Assembly: GCA_009760855.2 (NCBI GenBank)
Contig: WPIO01000057.1
Span: forward strand, 811,001 to 875,000
Length of the DNA stretch: 64,000 nucleotides
Direction: 5' to 3'
Source of the DNA: Cristatella mucedo
Taxonomy: Eukaryota; Bryozoa; Phylactolaemata; Cristatellidae
Position numbers and translations under genes: made by a program. Positions within the stretch are counted from its first letter, which is position 1. Every line of letters starts with the position of its first letter. Under the pieces are notes generated by a model. It saw only the letters and a program-made list of their open reading frames with translations. It ran no database searches and was not told the origin of the DNA. Shown here piece after piece: positions 22,101 to 34,100 of this stretch.

Positions 22101-25100
22101 GGCAGCAGCCCGTGCCGTCGATGACGCGTCACTGGCTGCAGCCGACCGGCCGGTGGCTGCACCTGTCCGGCTGCCCGTTGGCTCGTCTGTCGCGCCCAGT
22201 CGTCAGCCCGCTGTGCACGTGCCCGTGGATCGACCGGCCGACATTCAGGTGAGAGAACATGTGCATAAGTTGACAGTGTGACTTGATTGCCGGTGACCAG
22301 CGATTCCAGGCATGACACTCGGAGGGGGTGGGGCTTTGGTATCTGTGTGGCTCATAGAGCTGTGCATCCACGGTGCTTTTCCTTGCTTTGATGGCCCACC
22401 ACCCACGTCCATCGTGTTACTATATCTCTGCATGTTTAGTTGCGCCTCCAGCCATACTCCATTTCACCTGACAAGCTTAGCTGCCGTGTTCTGCACCGGA
22501 CTCGGGGTATCCTATCATACGGGCAGACTTGCAAGTAGTGAGCTAACGAAAGTCTATATGAGATGTTACAAATCCGTGGCCGGCTTGGCTATGGTATCAT
22601 GCAAGCCCACTCTTTGTGTGATGTGATGTAGCTGGAAGTAGGCAGGCTTAGTATCACTAACCAATGACGTACTTCTTTTTCAGCATGAGTAACGTGCCTA
22701 GAAATAGATGTAGCTCACTTAGTGTGTGCTATGCAAATGCATTGTTATCGTTCTCTTATTATTATGATTTTGAAATGGATGGATGGATGACTTTGGAGTA
22801 CGTCAGTCTCATGTGTTGCAGGTCGTGCGTTCCAGTCGCACGGGTGTATAATTTCATTCTTTCTCTTTTGTATTTATCCAAAATATCACTCTACATGGTA
22901 CTTTCGGTCTATGCAAATCCAGCTGCATGTGCAGCCACGTGTGCATCGTTTACCTTGCAGACAGCTTTTTAGTGCTATCGTCTGGGTCTGCCAAGCTTAA
23001 TCTGCGTGCCTTCGATGACCATGGTCGTGGGCTCGAGCCCTGTGGCATACACTCAGTCGCAGTTTGCTTTCTAAATGAAGGATATCTTGGCTTATCTGCT
23101 TGTGCTGAATGCGTTGAGGCTGCTTTGAAGGTTAAGCAGCTATTCCTTTGTGATGCCTTGCTCTGTGTGTTATCTTGTTCGTGTGTCACTTAAACGTGAG
23201 AACATGCAAACACGCGGTACGTGCACGTGTTTGCTTCTCGATGTGCGTACGTGCGTGTGCACGAGCATGTGTGTGCGCATGCACGAGCGTATGCATACCT
23301 GTGTGCTGGCGTGCTTTAGGGATTGAGTAAGCCGGCAATTTTGCGTTTGTGTGCTTGAGTGCACATGCCTGTGTTTTGATTTATCTTGCAGAATGAGCCA
23401 CTGTGCTGCTGGCTTGAAAGAGCCCACTGCTCGGCCGTGAACCGAGGCCGTGTGTATGTGCGCATGCTTTCAGATGCCGGCTTCCATTCTTTCCCTTCCC
23501 ACTGTCACAAGCTTGCTAATTGCTTTGCTGCTGCAGGCCGCCCGCCGAGGGCTGCCCATACTGGCTGAGGAGCAGCAGATAATGGAGAAAATCATCGAGA
23601 ACTCGGTTGTGATTGTGTGTGGCGAGACAGGATCCGGCAAGACCACGCAGCTTCCTCAGTTTCTATACGAAGCTGGATATGCAACGTGAGCAGCCATTTT
23701 TGCACTGGCTCCTCCATTGTGAAAGCACTGCTTGATCGCATTGCTATGCACTTGTGCTTTGCACTTGCATTAGGCAAGTATTCGCTGCGCATCGAACTAG
23801 GCACCATTGTTTTGGATAGGGCGACAGTGATAGCTGTGCTGTGGCTCTTGATCTGCCCCTTCCCATGCCACCGTGTGTGCACTCGGTTTAGCTTTTCGTG
23901 TGAGGCTAGTGCCGATCTGTGTATTCAGTGCCATGTGCCATGTCAGTGGTAGTTGGAAGCATTACCCCTTTTGGCCTGCTATTTGCTATTTTATTACCTC
24001 AATCAATCTTAATGATTGCTAGGTTGGAATGTTAATGCCACCACTTTGGGCAGCTGTTCTCCGAGATTAGTCAACTGCCCAGACAATGTATATTTGCCAT
24101 TGTCTTTTGGAACACTCAAATTATTAGAAGCTTTGTTGTAATAGACTATTGAGAAAAACGCACACCTACTAAATTTTGACTGTGTGCCTGCTTTTAGTAT
24201 TCTGACGTAGCCCAGTTTTCAGTGCATCTATGATTGCATTTAATTTTATTGAGTTTTTGAGCATATAGTGAAAGCCAAATCTTGTCGGCAGCTTACTGAG
24301 TATTTGTTGCTACTTTGCTTCCAAGTGGTTCTCTGCGATCAGCACTAATGGCCGAACCTCTCAGCTAATACGATGTCGTTTATTTCTAGATTTAGCTCAC
24401 TTTCGGCTGTGGGCACAGTGCTCATAGCAGCTAATACGGTGTCGTTACCTCATCGTTTGGCTCAGAGCCAGCTTACTTCCCACTCATCCTTCTGTTAGCA
24501 CTGTGCCCATTGCCGAAAGTGAGCTGGCTATGTGAACGAACCGACGCGACGTATTGGCTGAACCGTTTTGCCGAGTGTCTTCTGATTTAGTAGCTATCAT
24601 CTGTGGCCTTACGAGCATCACCAAAATCAGGGCCTGCCTAGACAAGATACTTTGCTGTGCCGGTAATCTATTGTAAACGGCTTAGTTACTGCAACATACC
24701 AGTTCTCTGAGCTTCACTTGCTCCCTGTCAAGAATCGAATCGATTTCAAGATCTTTAGTCTGGCTTACATGTCGCTTCACTTGCATTCACCAGCCTGCCT
24801 ATCCAACCTTGCTATCCTACTTGCTCTTCTGGTTTGCTCTTGAACCACCTGCTCCTCAGTATATAGTCATCTCGGCTTCCCTGTCATCAAATTGAAATCT
24901 GTGGTGATCGAGCATTCACCTCGTATGCACCGAAAGTTTGTGCAAAGCCCTGAGTAGAGATTAAGTTCTCTTGTGGTGCTATACAAATGAATTATATGTA
25001 TACTTAAGGTGTAAAGCTCGTATATGGATATGAAATACTGCAGGTCCTAGACTGTGAAACTCGCTTCCACAATTCTTACGCAACGGCAACTACTCTCCTA

Positions 25101-28100
25101 CTGCCGACTATGGCTCATCCTTTTCAGCGGTCCTGGGCAGCTACTTCCATGCTACTCACTACCTCAACAGCTCTCCTCACTCTGCTATACTTCCCACTTT
25201 CTCTTTGTTGCGTGAGACGAAGTCTGTTGGCTACCGAATGCGTACCGAAAGCCGCTTAGGCTGTGAGTGCGCTATACAAAACTCTCCTGCGTAACACCCA
25301 CATGGTCTTTATGACTTTGTGGAGTTACTGACGGAGATACATTACATTACATTACATTACTCTTAGGTTGCCACACATACTACCTATGATTGTTATTAGT
25401 ATTTTTATTATTTGGAGATTTTTTGCCTCGGGATTGTTTAAGCCGCTGAATTAGTCATGTGATTGCATCGTTGTGGAGAGGAATGCTAGTGGATTCGATT
25501 GCAACAGTAGTGTAGAGCCTCTTTCAGTTTCAGAAGCTATTGCTTTTGCTCTGGTGGCAGGCGTGTGCATCAGTGCCCTTTGTCTATTTTCGTTTGAGGC
25601 AGGAACTCTCGAATGATCGGCATCACCGAGCCTCGTCGTGTGGCTGCCATCAGCATGTCCAAGCGAGTTGCTGCAGAGCTTCAGCTGACCGAGGAGCAGG
25701 TTGCCTATCAAATCCGTTTTGAAGGCACTGTCAGCGACAAGACGTTGATCAAATTCATGACTGACGGTGTGCTCCTGAAGGAGCTCCAGCAGGTAGTCTA
25801 TTTCCCTTAGGGAAACGAGGCCATTCTGCGAATTCTTGTAGCACTGTCGACGTTGTGCAGACGATTCTTGCTGTGTGGATGCAGGTGTTTAGCCCGTGCA
25901 TGCTGCACACTTGGAAGTCTCGCTGTACTGTGTGCAAAGGAACTGCGGCCAGGCATCCAGTCAGTGATGCTCTGGACTTTGCTCGGCCCTCCCTGTATAT
26001 CTGCCAAAGTGAACATTCGCAATCTGCTGTGCTATTCCACAGGACTTTCTGCTCGGCCGTTACTCTGCCATCGTTATCGATGAGGCCCACGAGCGGAGCG
26101 CCTACACGGACATCCTCATCGGCCTTCTTTCTCGCGTCGTGCGGCTGAGAGCAAAGGTGGCAGCGGTCGCAGCGACTGGGCACGTGCATGCTTTGCCCTC
26201 TCTCCCTTCCTCCCTCTCTCCCTTCCTCCCTCTCTCCTTTCCTCCTCCCTCCACAACTATTGCACCTCTCAGCCGTATGCTTCCCCCACCGTATGCCTCG
26301 GCGGCTGAATGAATGAATTTCTTTGTTATCCCTACGATCGATTGCAACGGCAGAGAGGAAACCCGCTCAAGCTGATCATCATGTCTGCCACGCTCAGGGT
26401 GGAAGACTTCGTCGACAACGGCCAGCTGTTTGCCACTCCACCACCAGTGGTCAAGGTGCGTGTGACCGTTGCCGACACCCCGGCCTCTGTGATGCCAACA
26501 TGCCTGGCTAGCGCCGGCAGCCAGGCACACACACGCCTGACTTGCTGCGCGAGTGATCTTGTCTGCTAGTATGCTGCTGCTGCTGTTTGATTTAGGTGGA
26601 TTCACGGCAGCATTCCGTCACGGTTCATTTTAATCGATTCACACCCATCGACGATTACATGGGAGAGACCTTGCGCAAGGTGGGTATCCGTCGGGATCTG
26701 AAGCCTCCAAGGATCCAGTTTCTTTTTTCATTTGCGTGCTAGCACTGCATGTGCTTTGAGGCAGTGTGGTGGAGGAAAAAGAAAGCAGAGCGGGTACAAG
26801 TACGCTCGCATGCTGATACAGTCCTCCTAAAGCAATTGCGGATCGTCGAACAGCCGGCTACGCACCTCGAGCCCCGGTGCCCGGCTACTGATGCTCCGAC
26901 ATTTATGTCCGGCTCGCGCCTGCTGCCTCCGCTGCGACTCGTCGGAGCTGTGCCACGGTGTGTTATTTTCTCCTCTGCTCGACGTTCGGCTGCCCCGGCT
27001 CAGTGTTTTTTTCCGGATTTTGAAGGTGTGCAAGATCCACAGAGAGCGACCGGAGGGCGGCATCCTTGTGTTCGTTACTGGCCAGCAGGAGGTGAACACG
27101 CTCTGCCGGAGGCTTCGCAGCATGTTCCCCTCGCACGGTCGATCGGGCACAGGTGGGCGGAGCGCTTCGCGTGAGCGCCGTTTGTGCGAGCTGCTCGGCT
27201 CTCTTACGGTCTTTAGGGGCTCGTCCATCCTTCATCCCCTTCCAACCTCAACCGGACTTTAGCGAGCCCGATTTTTGCTCATGTTTATCGTCAGCTATGC
27301 AGGCCACCCTAACTTGCGCAAATGCTGCCTCCACAGCTTAAACTCCTGCTTAAACACGTATTTTGCACACCTTCTTTATGGTCGCCTTGCAGACGGCAAG
27401 CGTACAGCCAGCGGAGATGAAGTCACGGCTGACAAGCCCACGGTAATCTCGCTAGACAGGTTCGTAGCTCCGTCATCGACTGGATGGCACGTTGGCATCA
27501 CAGTTGTTGCTGCCTGACAGAGGCTGAGTTGTGCGCAAATCGAGGGAGCCGTTATTCAGCATTTACTCTGCCAACCCGGAATGCTCAAGCTTGGCCAGCA
27601 TGAGCTGGTCGATTCGTCGGCAAAGGCTTTGGCACCTTTGCCTCGTTGCTTGTAGCTATTCTGCTTTGCCTGCCGACGAGCAAGCTGACCTTATGGCCGC
27701 TGGCGCTGAAGACAGTACGGCAGCAGACAAGGACGAAGATGTAAGCAATGCTCTTTTTTTTGTTAATGCACTGCTCTTTTGCCTCGGTCGAATGTGTTGA
27801 AAGAAATGGTTTTGTGGTCCACCTAGTTTTTTAACCCCTTTTCTTGACCATCAATTGGTTTAGCTGGGGTTCATGATTTTATACTTGTGGCCGAGATGTG
27901 CCACATGATGACTTATGCCCAGTCTGTACTTTGGAATCCTGGGAAATGGCTAAACCCATGTGGTTTTGTATCACTGTTTTGTAGCAAAGCTAGCTTTAGG
28001 CTTGTGCAGCTATGATACAGACAAGGTTAATAATTATAATAATAATTCACTTGATAAAGCGCCCTCAGAGAACTTAATCTCTCTCTAGGCGCTTTACATT

Positions 28101-31100
28101 TGCTGTAAAGTGAAATGCAATGGAATGGTAAGTAAGGTTGATCGGTTGTGTTAACAACGAACAAGCTGAGCTGTTGTATCCCCTTTAATATAGACCAGAC
28201 TGATCGATACTGAACCCACCAAGCTCACTGCTGTCATTGTCCCAAGGCCAGTCCAAGTATTTTGGCTATTGGTGATGCTGCTAGGTTCTGTTAACTTGCA
28301 GCCTCTCCACGATGAACTGGGCTGGAAAGGCCCTACGTAGCCAGGGCTTCTTTTTTCACTCGAAAGCTGAATTCCTTCCAGTCGGAACCTAAACAGATTT
28401 TTAAGAGAGTAAACCGAGTACTGGCCAATGCTGAGAGGTCTGACTCCCCAGATATTAAGGGCTCAGCCGAAAACTTTTCAGCCTTCTTTACTGAAAAAAT
28501 TGTGCACATTCATACCTCCATAAAGTCCCCGTCGAGTAAAGCAATTGTGGAATGGCAAGCAGTGACCTTCCTTTTAAAGGTTTTCAGAGGTTTCTGCATG
28601 CGATGTGGCTACCTTAATAAGGTCGAGCGAAAAGATCTCGTCTACGGAAGACCCTTTGCCATCATCTCTGTGGTCTTCACTGGCAGAACAACTTAGCCCT
28701 GCCATAACTAAGATTGTTAATGCTTCTTTGGAAAACGAAGTCACACCGAAGTCCTTCAAATCGGCAATCGTTAAGAGTGATACTTAAAAAGCCTGGATTA
28801 GATACGCCTTATATAATCCTTGAAAACTATTGCCCAGTTTCCCTTCCTCCTTTTGTGTCAAAGATTCTTGAAAAATTGTCGCTAAGCAGCTAGCAATCCA
28901 TAATGAAAAGAATGAAATATCAGAAACATTGCAATCGGGGTCCAAGAGGCAGCACTCCACTGAAACTGCTCTCCGCCGTGTTAACAAGGACATTCTATGT
29001 GGCAACGATGACGGGAATGTTACTGCCCTAGCTCTGCTACATCTATCAGCTGCCTTTGACACCATTGATCACGACGTCCTACTTGAACGGTTGAGAACAA
29101 CAATCGGTCTGGCAGACGAAGCACTGGCATGGTTTACACTGTACTTGTCTGATCGTGTTCAATCCATGTCGTGTGGGGCTCAGGTCTCACACACGAGACG
29201 GGTCACCTGTGGAGTCCCTCAAGGCTCCGTCCTTGGTCCCTTGCTGTTCTGCATTTATACTCGACCTCTGGGAAAAGTGTTCTGCATTTATACTCGACCT
29301 CTGGGAAAAGTGATTAAGGCTCATGGAATAGGATATCACTTTTATGCTGACGATACTCAGCTGTATTTGTCATTCAAACCGTCGGAATCTGTTGTAGTAA
29401 CTGAGAAAGTGAATGCTTGCCTTGCCGACATTCGATCCTGGATGTCGGGAAACTTTTTGAAACTAAATGACGATAAAACCGAACTGCTGCTCATAGGACA
29501 CCCGGAGCGTGTGGCTGGATTAAAAGGCTTTGCTCTTCTAATAGGTGATACTGTTGTGCGACCATCACCACGTGCTCGAAATTTAGGTGTCGTTTTCGAC
29601 TGCTTCCTCAATTTTAAAAGCTTCATTTAGAAGACTGCCTCTACAGCTATCCATCACGTCCGATCCCTATCCAAGATTAGGAGCTGTTTTCCACAATGGC
29701 TTGCAAAAAATTTAACTAGCTCCTTAGTTCTGTCTCGGCTTGATTATTGTTATTCTCTTTTGGCTGGGCTGCCAAAGAAAGCAACTAGGCCACTGCAGCT
29801 GACTATGAATATGGCTGCATAGCTAGTCTTCAAGTCCCAGAGGTTTGAGCACGTGTGTCCTTTGCTAAAAGAGCCAGGATGGATGCTGGTTTAGCAACGG
29901 CTACAGAGAAAAATTCTTATGCTGACTCACAAGGCCCGCCACGGCTTGGCTCCTTCGTACCTAGCTGAACTGCTGCACCAGTTTCAGCCTGTTCGTGCCC
30001 TCAGGTCCTGTAGGGACAATAAATTAGCTGTCCCATTCCTCTGCTTAAAGACCGTTGGTGACAGAAGCTTTAGCTCTGCAGGTCCTAGACTGTGGAACTC
30101 GCTTCCACAATTCTTACCCAACGACAACTACTCTCCTACTGCCGACTATGGCTCATCCTTTTCAGTGGTCCTAGGCTGCTACTTCCATGCTACTCACTAT
30201 CTCAACTGTTCTTCTGACTCTTCTATGCTTTCCACTTTCTCTTTGTAGTGTGAGACGAAGTCTGTTGGCTACCGAATGCGTACCGAAAGCCGCTTAGGCT
30301 GTGAGTTCGCTATACAAAACTCTCCTGCGTAACACCCACATAGTCCTTATGGCTTTGTGGAGTTACAGTGATACATAATTATTCGGGGATGTGGAGTTGC
30401 AGACAGAGATACATAATGATTCACGGGCTGTCTGTGCACTAATTTTTATATTCGTTAAGTCTTTCGATTTTCGTCGACCCGAGCCAGTCGTGTTTACTTT
30501 CTTTGTTTCCATTCCTTTGACAGTAGTTTTTCGTGAGCCTCGTGAGTCATGCTTATGGTGTTCATGTCGTAAAAGCAATCGGCCAGACCCATTTGGCAGC
30601 CATTTCTACTGCTGCGATTAACTTGCTGTTCCACCTTTCTTTGTAGGCATCCCTCGTCGAAAAGATGGCCAATGACCAAAATCTGCCGCTTCACGTTCTG
30701 CCACTGTACTCACTTTTGCCCTCCAAAAGGCAGATGCAAGTATTTGAAGAGCCACCGGCGGGCTGCCGACTGTGCGTTGTTGCCACCAACGTTGCTGAGA
30801 CTTCGTTGACCATCCCAAACATAAAATATGTGGTTGACACAGGCAAGGCAAGAATCTATCTGCTGTGCAAGTTTATACACTATGCAATATATAGAATCTC
30901 ACCGATAAACCTTTTTTATGACTGCTTGTTGGTATACAGTCAGTGATAAAGCTGTTTCGGCATTGGAAAGTGGTGATGCCAAGCTTGAATAACGATTGTG
31001 CAATTGTATTAGAGTAAAAAAAAAATGTAAATAAGGTCATTCAGCATTCATTGATGTACCTGGTGAGCCGTGATGGCGAGCTATGTAAGGTGGTTGCTTT

Positions 31101-34100
31101 TCACGACCTCGGTCTCGGTGTCGTGGGTTCGAATCCTGTGGTGGGCGATTCTTTATCGCCACTGCAAGCTGTGGTGATAGCCATAAAGACTCTTCTGTCG
31201 TTATACAAAAGAGGCTGTTGAATCAACTAGTTTTTTTTTTTTTTAATTTTACCGGCAGAAGAGCCTTACCACCATCACCTACTGGCAGTGGGCAATGAAA
31301 GATTGCCAGTGGCATGACCTGGGATGACTCGATCCCACAAATACTAGCTGTTTTAACAGCCTCATTTGTTCAGTGGCAGTAGAGCATTAACGGCTGTCAC
31401 CACCTCTTGCAGTTGGCAATGAAGGAACGCCCACTGAAGGATTCAAACCCGCGATCTCAGTCTTGAATTGCAAGCACTTTATCAGAGAAAGGCAGCTGTA
31501 CATGTGGCACAACTGCTGGTCTCTGGTATATGAACCCCTGACCAAACTTTGCTGCTTGCCTGGCACTCTGTGATCGCTCGTTTGTTCGAAGCAGTAGCCT
31601 CACGTTAGCTTGCTCGTTGAGGCATTAGCAGAATACTATTGCAGAAGGCAAGGCTCTGGTTGGGCGCCGCGAATGCATTACCTATGCCTGCTGACTGAAT
31701 GACCTTTGACGATATTTATGTAGGTGAAGGTCAAGTTATACGACAAGGTCACTGGTGTGTCTACCTTTCGGGTCTGCTGGACGTCGAAGGCCTCTGCTGA
31801 CCAGCGCGCTGGCCGTGCTGGAAGGACTGGCCCCGGCCACTGCTTCAGGTACCGCGGCACTCGACAAGTTGGTGCATGAGACATACGCTTAGATTAATCA
31901 GGCGTGCAGGTTCAGACTGCCGTGCATGTGCAAGCAGCTGTGAATGGCGCAAGCAGAGGGAGAGACTGGTGGCATGGAGATACCCGTAGTGACCGAAAGA
32001 GGCAGACTGAGAGAGACTGGGGGTAGTGATTGAGTTGGGATTGATTGATCGATGATATCAAAAAAGATAAGAGGCAGACTGAGAGACTGGGGGTGGTGAT
32101 TGAGTTGGGATTGATTGATCGATGATATCAAAAAAGATAAGAGGCAGACTGAGAGACTGGGGGTGGTGATTGAGTTGGGATTGATTGATCGATGATATCA
32201 AAAAAGATTGATTTGGTAGCACTATAGACGATGGCAGCTGTCGTGGGTTCAAATCCTAGTGGCAGCACTGCACATTTTTTTGTGATACGATTATCACTTA
32301 AAAATACTTAATTGATAATAAGCCATAGAGCCATTCATGGCTCCAAGAGAAGTTAATCTCTCTTCAGATGCTTTACATATGCCCTATGGTGGGTTCCAGG
32401 CTTTGGGGGCATACAAACTATGTTCACGGTCTGTCAATGGATTTGAGGTTAGAGACACAGCTAAGCAGCTTGAGTCAGATGAGCAGGTAGTAAAGTGCCT
32501 CGTCTGTTTGGGAGCTAGTTCAATAAGAATAAAGAATATAATTCATTTGTATAGCACCCTAGTAAAAATTAGTCTCTACCCAGGTGCTTTTCATATAAGT
32601 ATGCTGAGCAAGAGAATGAAGAAAATTAAAAGTGACTAAATCTTGAAGTTTATATGCTGCTTGATGGGGAGTAAGTGCAGGTCGGTGAGAAATGGAGTAA
32701 TGTTGTTATTGCGACCTTCGTTACAGACAAGCCTAGATGCAGAGTTTTGCACCAACTGTAAGTGCCTTAATGCATGGACTGTAAAACTTACGAGTAGTGA
32801 GTTATAGAAATCAAGATGGGTGTCAAAAATGCATGGACTAACTTGGATGTGGTATTCCTTTCTAAGCAGACCCACGTTGCATTGCAAAAAGTAGGCCAAC
32901 TTAACTGTGGAGAAAATGTGGTCGTCTAGTGAAAGGTTGTTTTGGAACCGGACATCCATATTGTGTGAAGATGTTACATGACACATGCTAGCCAAGCCCA
33001 TTTTAAGTTTGTTTTCCAATTTTGACTAGCACTTAGTTTGCCTATAATTTAGTAAGTTGGTTGTTATCATCGTTAATCTTTAGCAAGTTTGCTGCCATCC
33101 AGGTACATTGAGCTAAGTAGTTGAGAGAGTTAGACATGCTGGAAGGGATCAAAGTACAGGTGCAGTTCTGTGTCATCTGCATAAAAATCAATGGCTAAAT
33201 TGTGTTTGGGGATTGCATGGGCAAGAGAAAGAGTGTATATAAATTGTGGAAACAAGTGGAACCACTACAGCTACCTCGGGTACCTTGTAGAGTTGAGGCT
33301 CCCTGGGTTACTATTCCTCATTGACATCAATGCTTTGATGCCTCCCACTGAGATCGGACCTGAACCAGTGCATTGCCAGTGATGCCCGGCCAAAATGAAA
33401 GACATTCAGGGAGGACTTAGTGATCACTTGTATCGAACACAAGCAATGCCGAAAGATTTTGCAAGCAACTAGAGCCTCCCAGCTAGTTTGCATTTCTGAG
33501 AAGGTTGTTGCATGCTCACAGCAGTGGTGGCTCTCTGCAGTGATGCTGTCTAAAGCCCGACTAGAACTTGTTTGCTAGGTGTAGAGCTTTGATATAGGAG
33601 TTTAACTAGTGTGACTGCTTGGTCTAGTGTCTGTCTTTGACAAGAGCGCCAGGACGAGACTAAGCAGAAAGTGCTTTGGTTTTCACTTGGCCTAGCTTTT
33701 TAATCTTTATGAGTGGCCTAACAACAGCCTTTTTGAAAAGTGCTGAGAGAAGACCTGAGGCTCAGAGCCTATTTTATATATTAGTTATGCAGGGCTCAGC
33801 AAATTGATGCATCTTGTAAGGAGAACAGTAGGTATTGGGTCTGGGTGGCTGAATACAAGCTTTGAGGTCACTAGTCACAAGCTTGAAAGTGGCCTTTTAA
33901 GTACTGCAAAGAACTGAGGAGAGTAGTCCTGTGGGAATGTTACCTTGGGGACGGGTTACCCGATTCTATCATGCTGACAAATAAGCTAGGGAAGTGAGAT
34001 CGCTTCCCTAGCTTCACGTGGTGAGACGCTCTCTTAGGAGCAGCTAAGGGTTGATTGGTTGATGAACGACATTGGCATTTTTGTACTGTGCCCCTCTGAC

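Noticed and set aside
26102-26605. 167-codon - strand ORF
   Set aside because: Antisense across DHX37 exons 7 and 8 and a CTCCCT-rich intron.
27460-27517. Read-through of DHX37 exon 11 into [11 protein letters not shown]
   Set aside because: Splicing at 27459 restores the family LDxYxxLP motif, and the read-through hits a stop.
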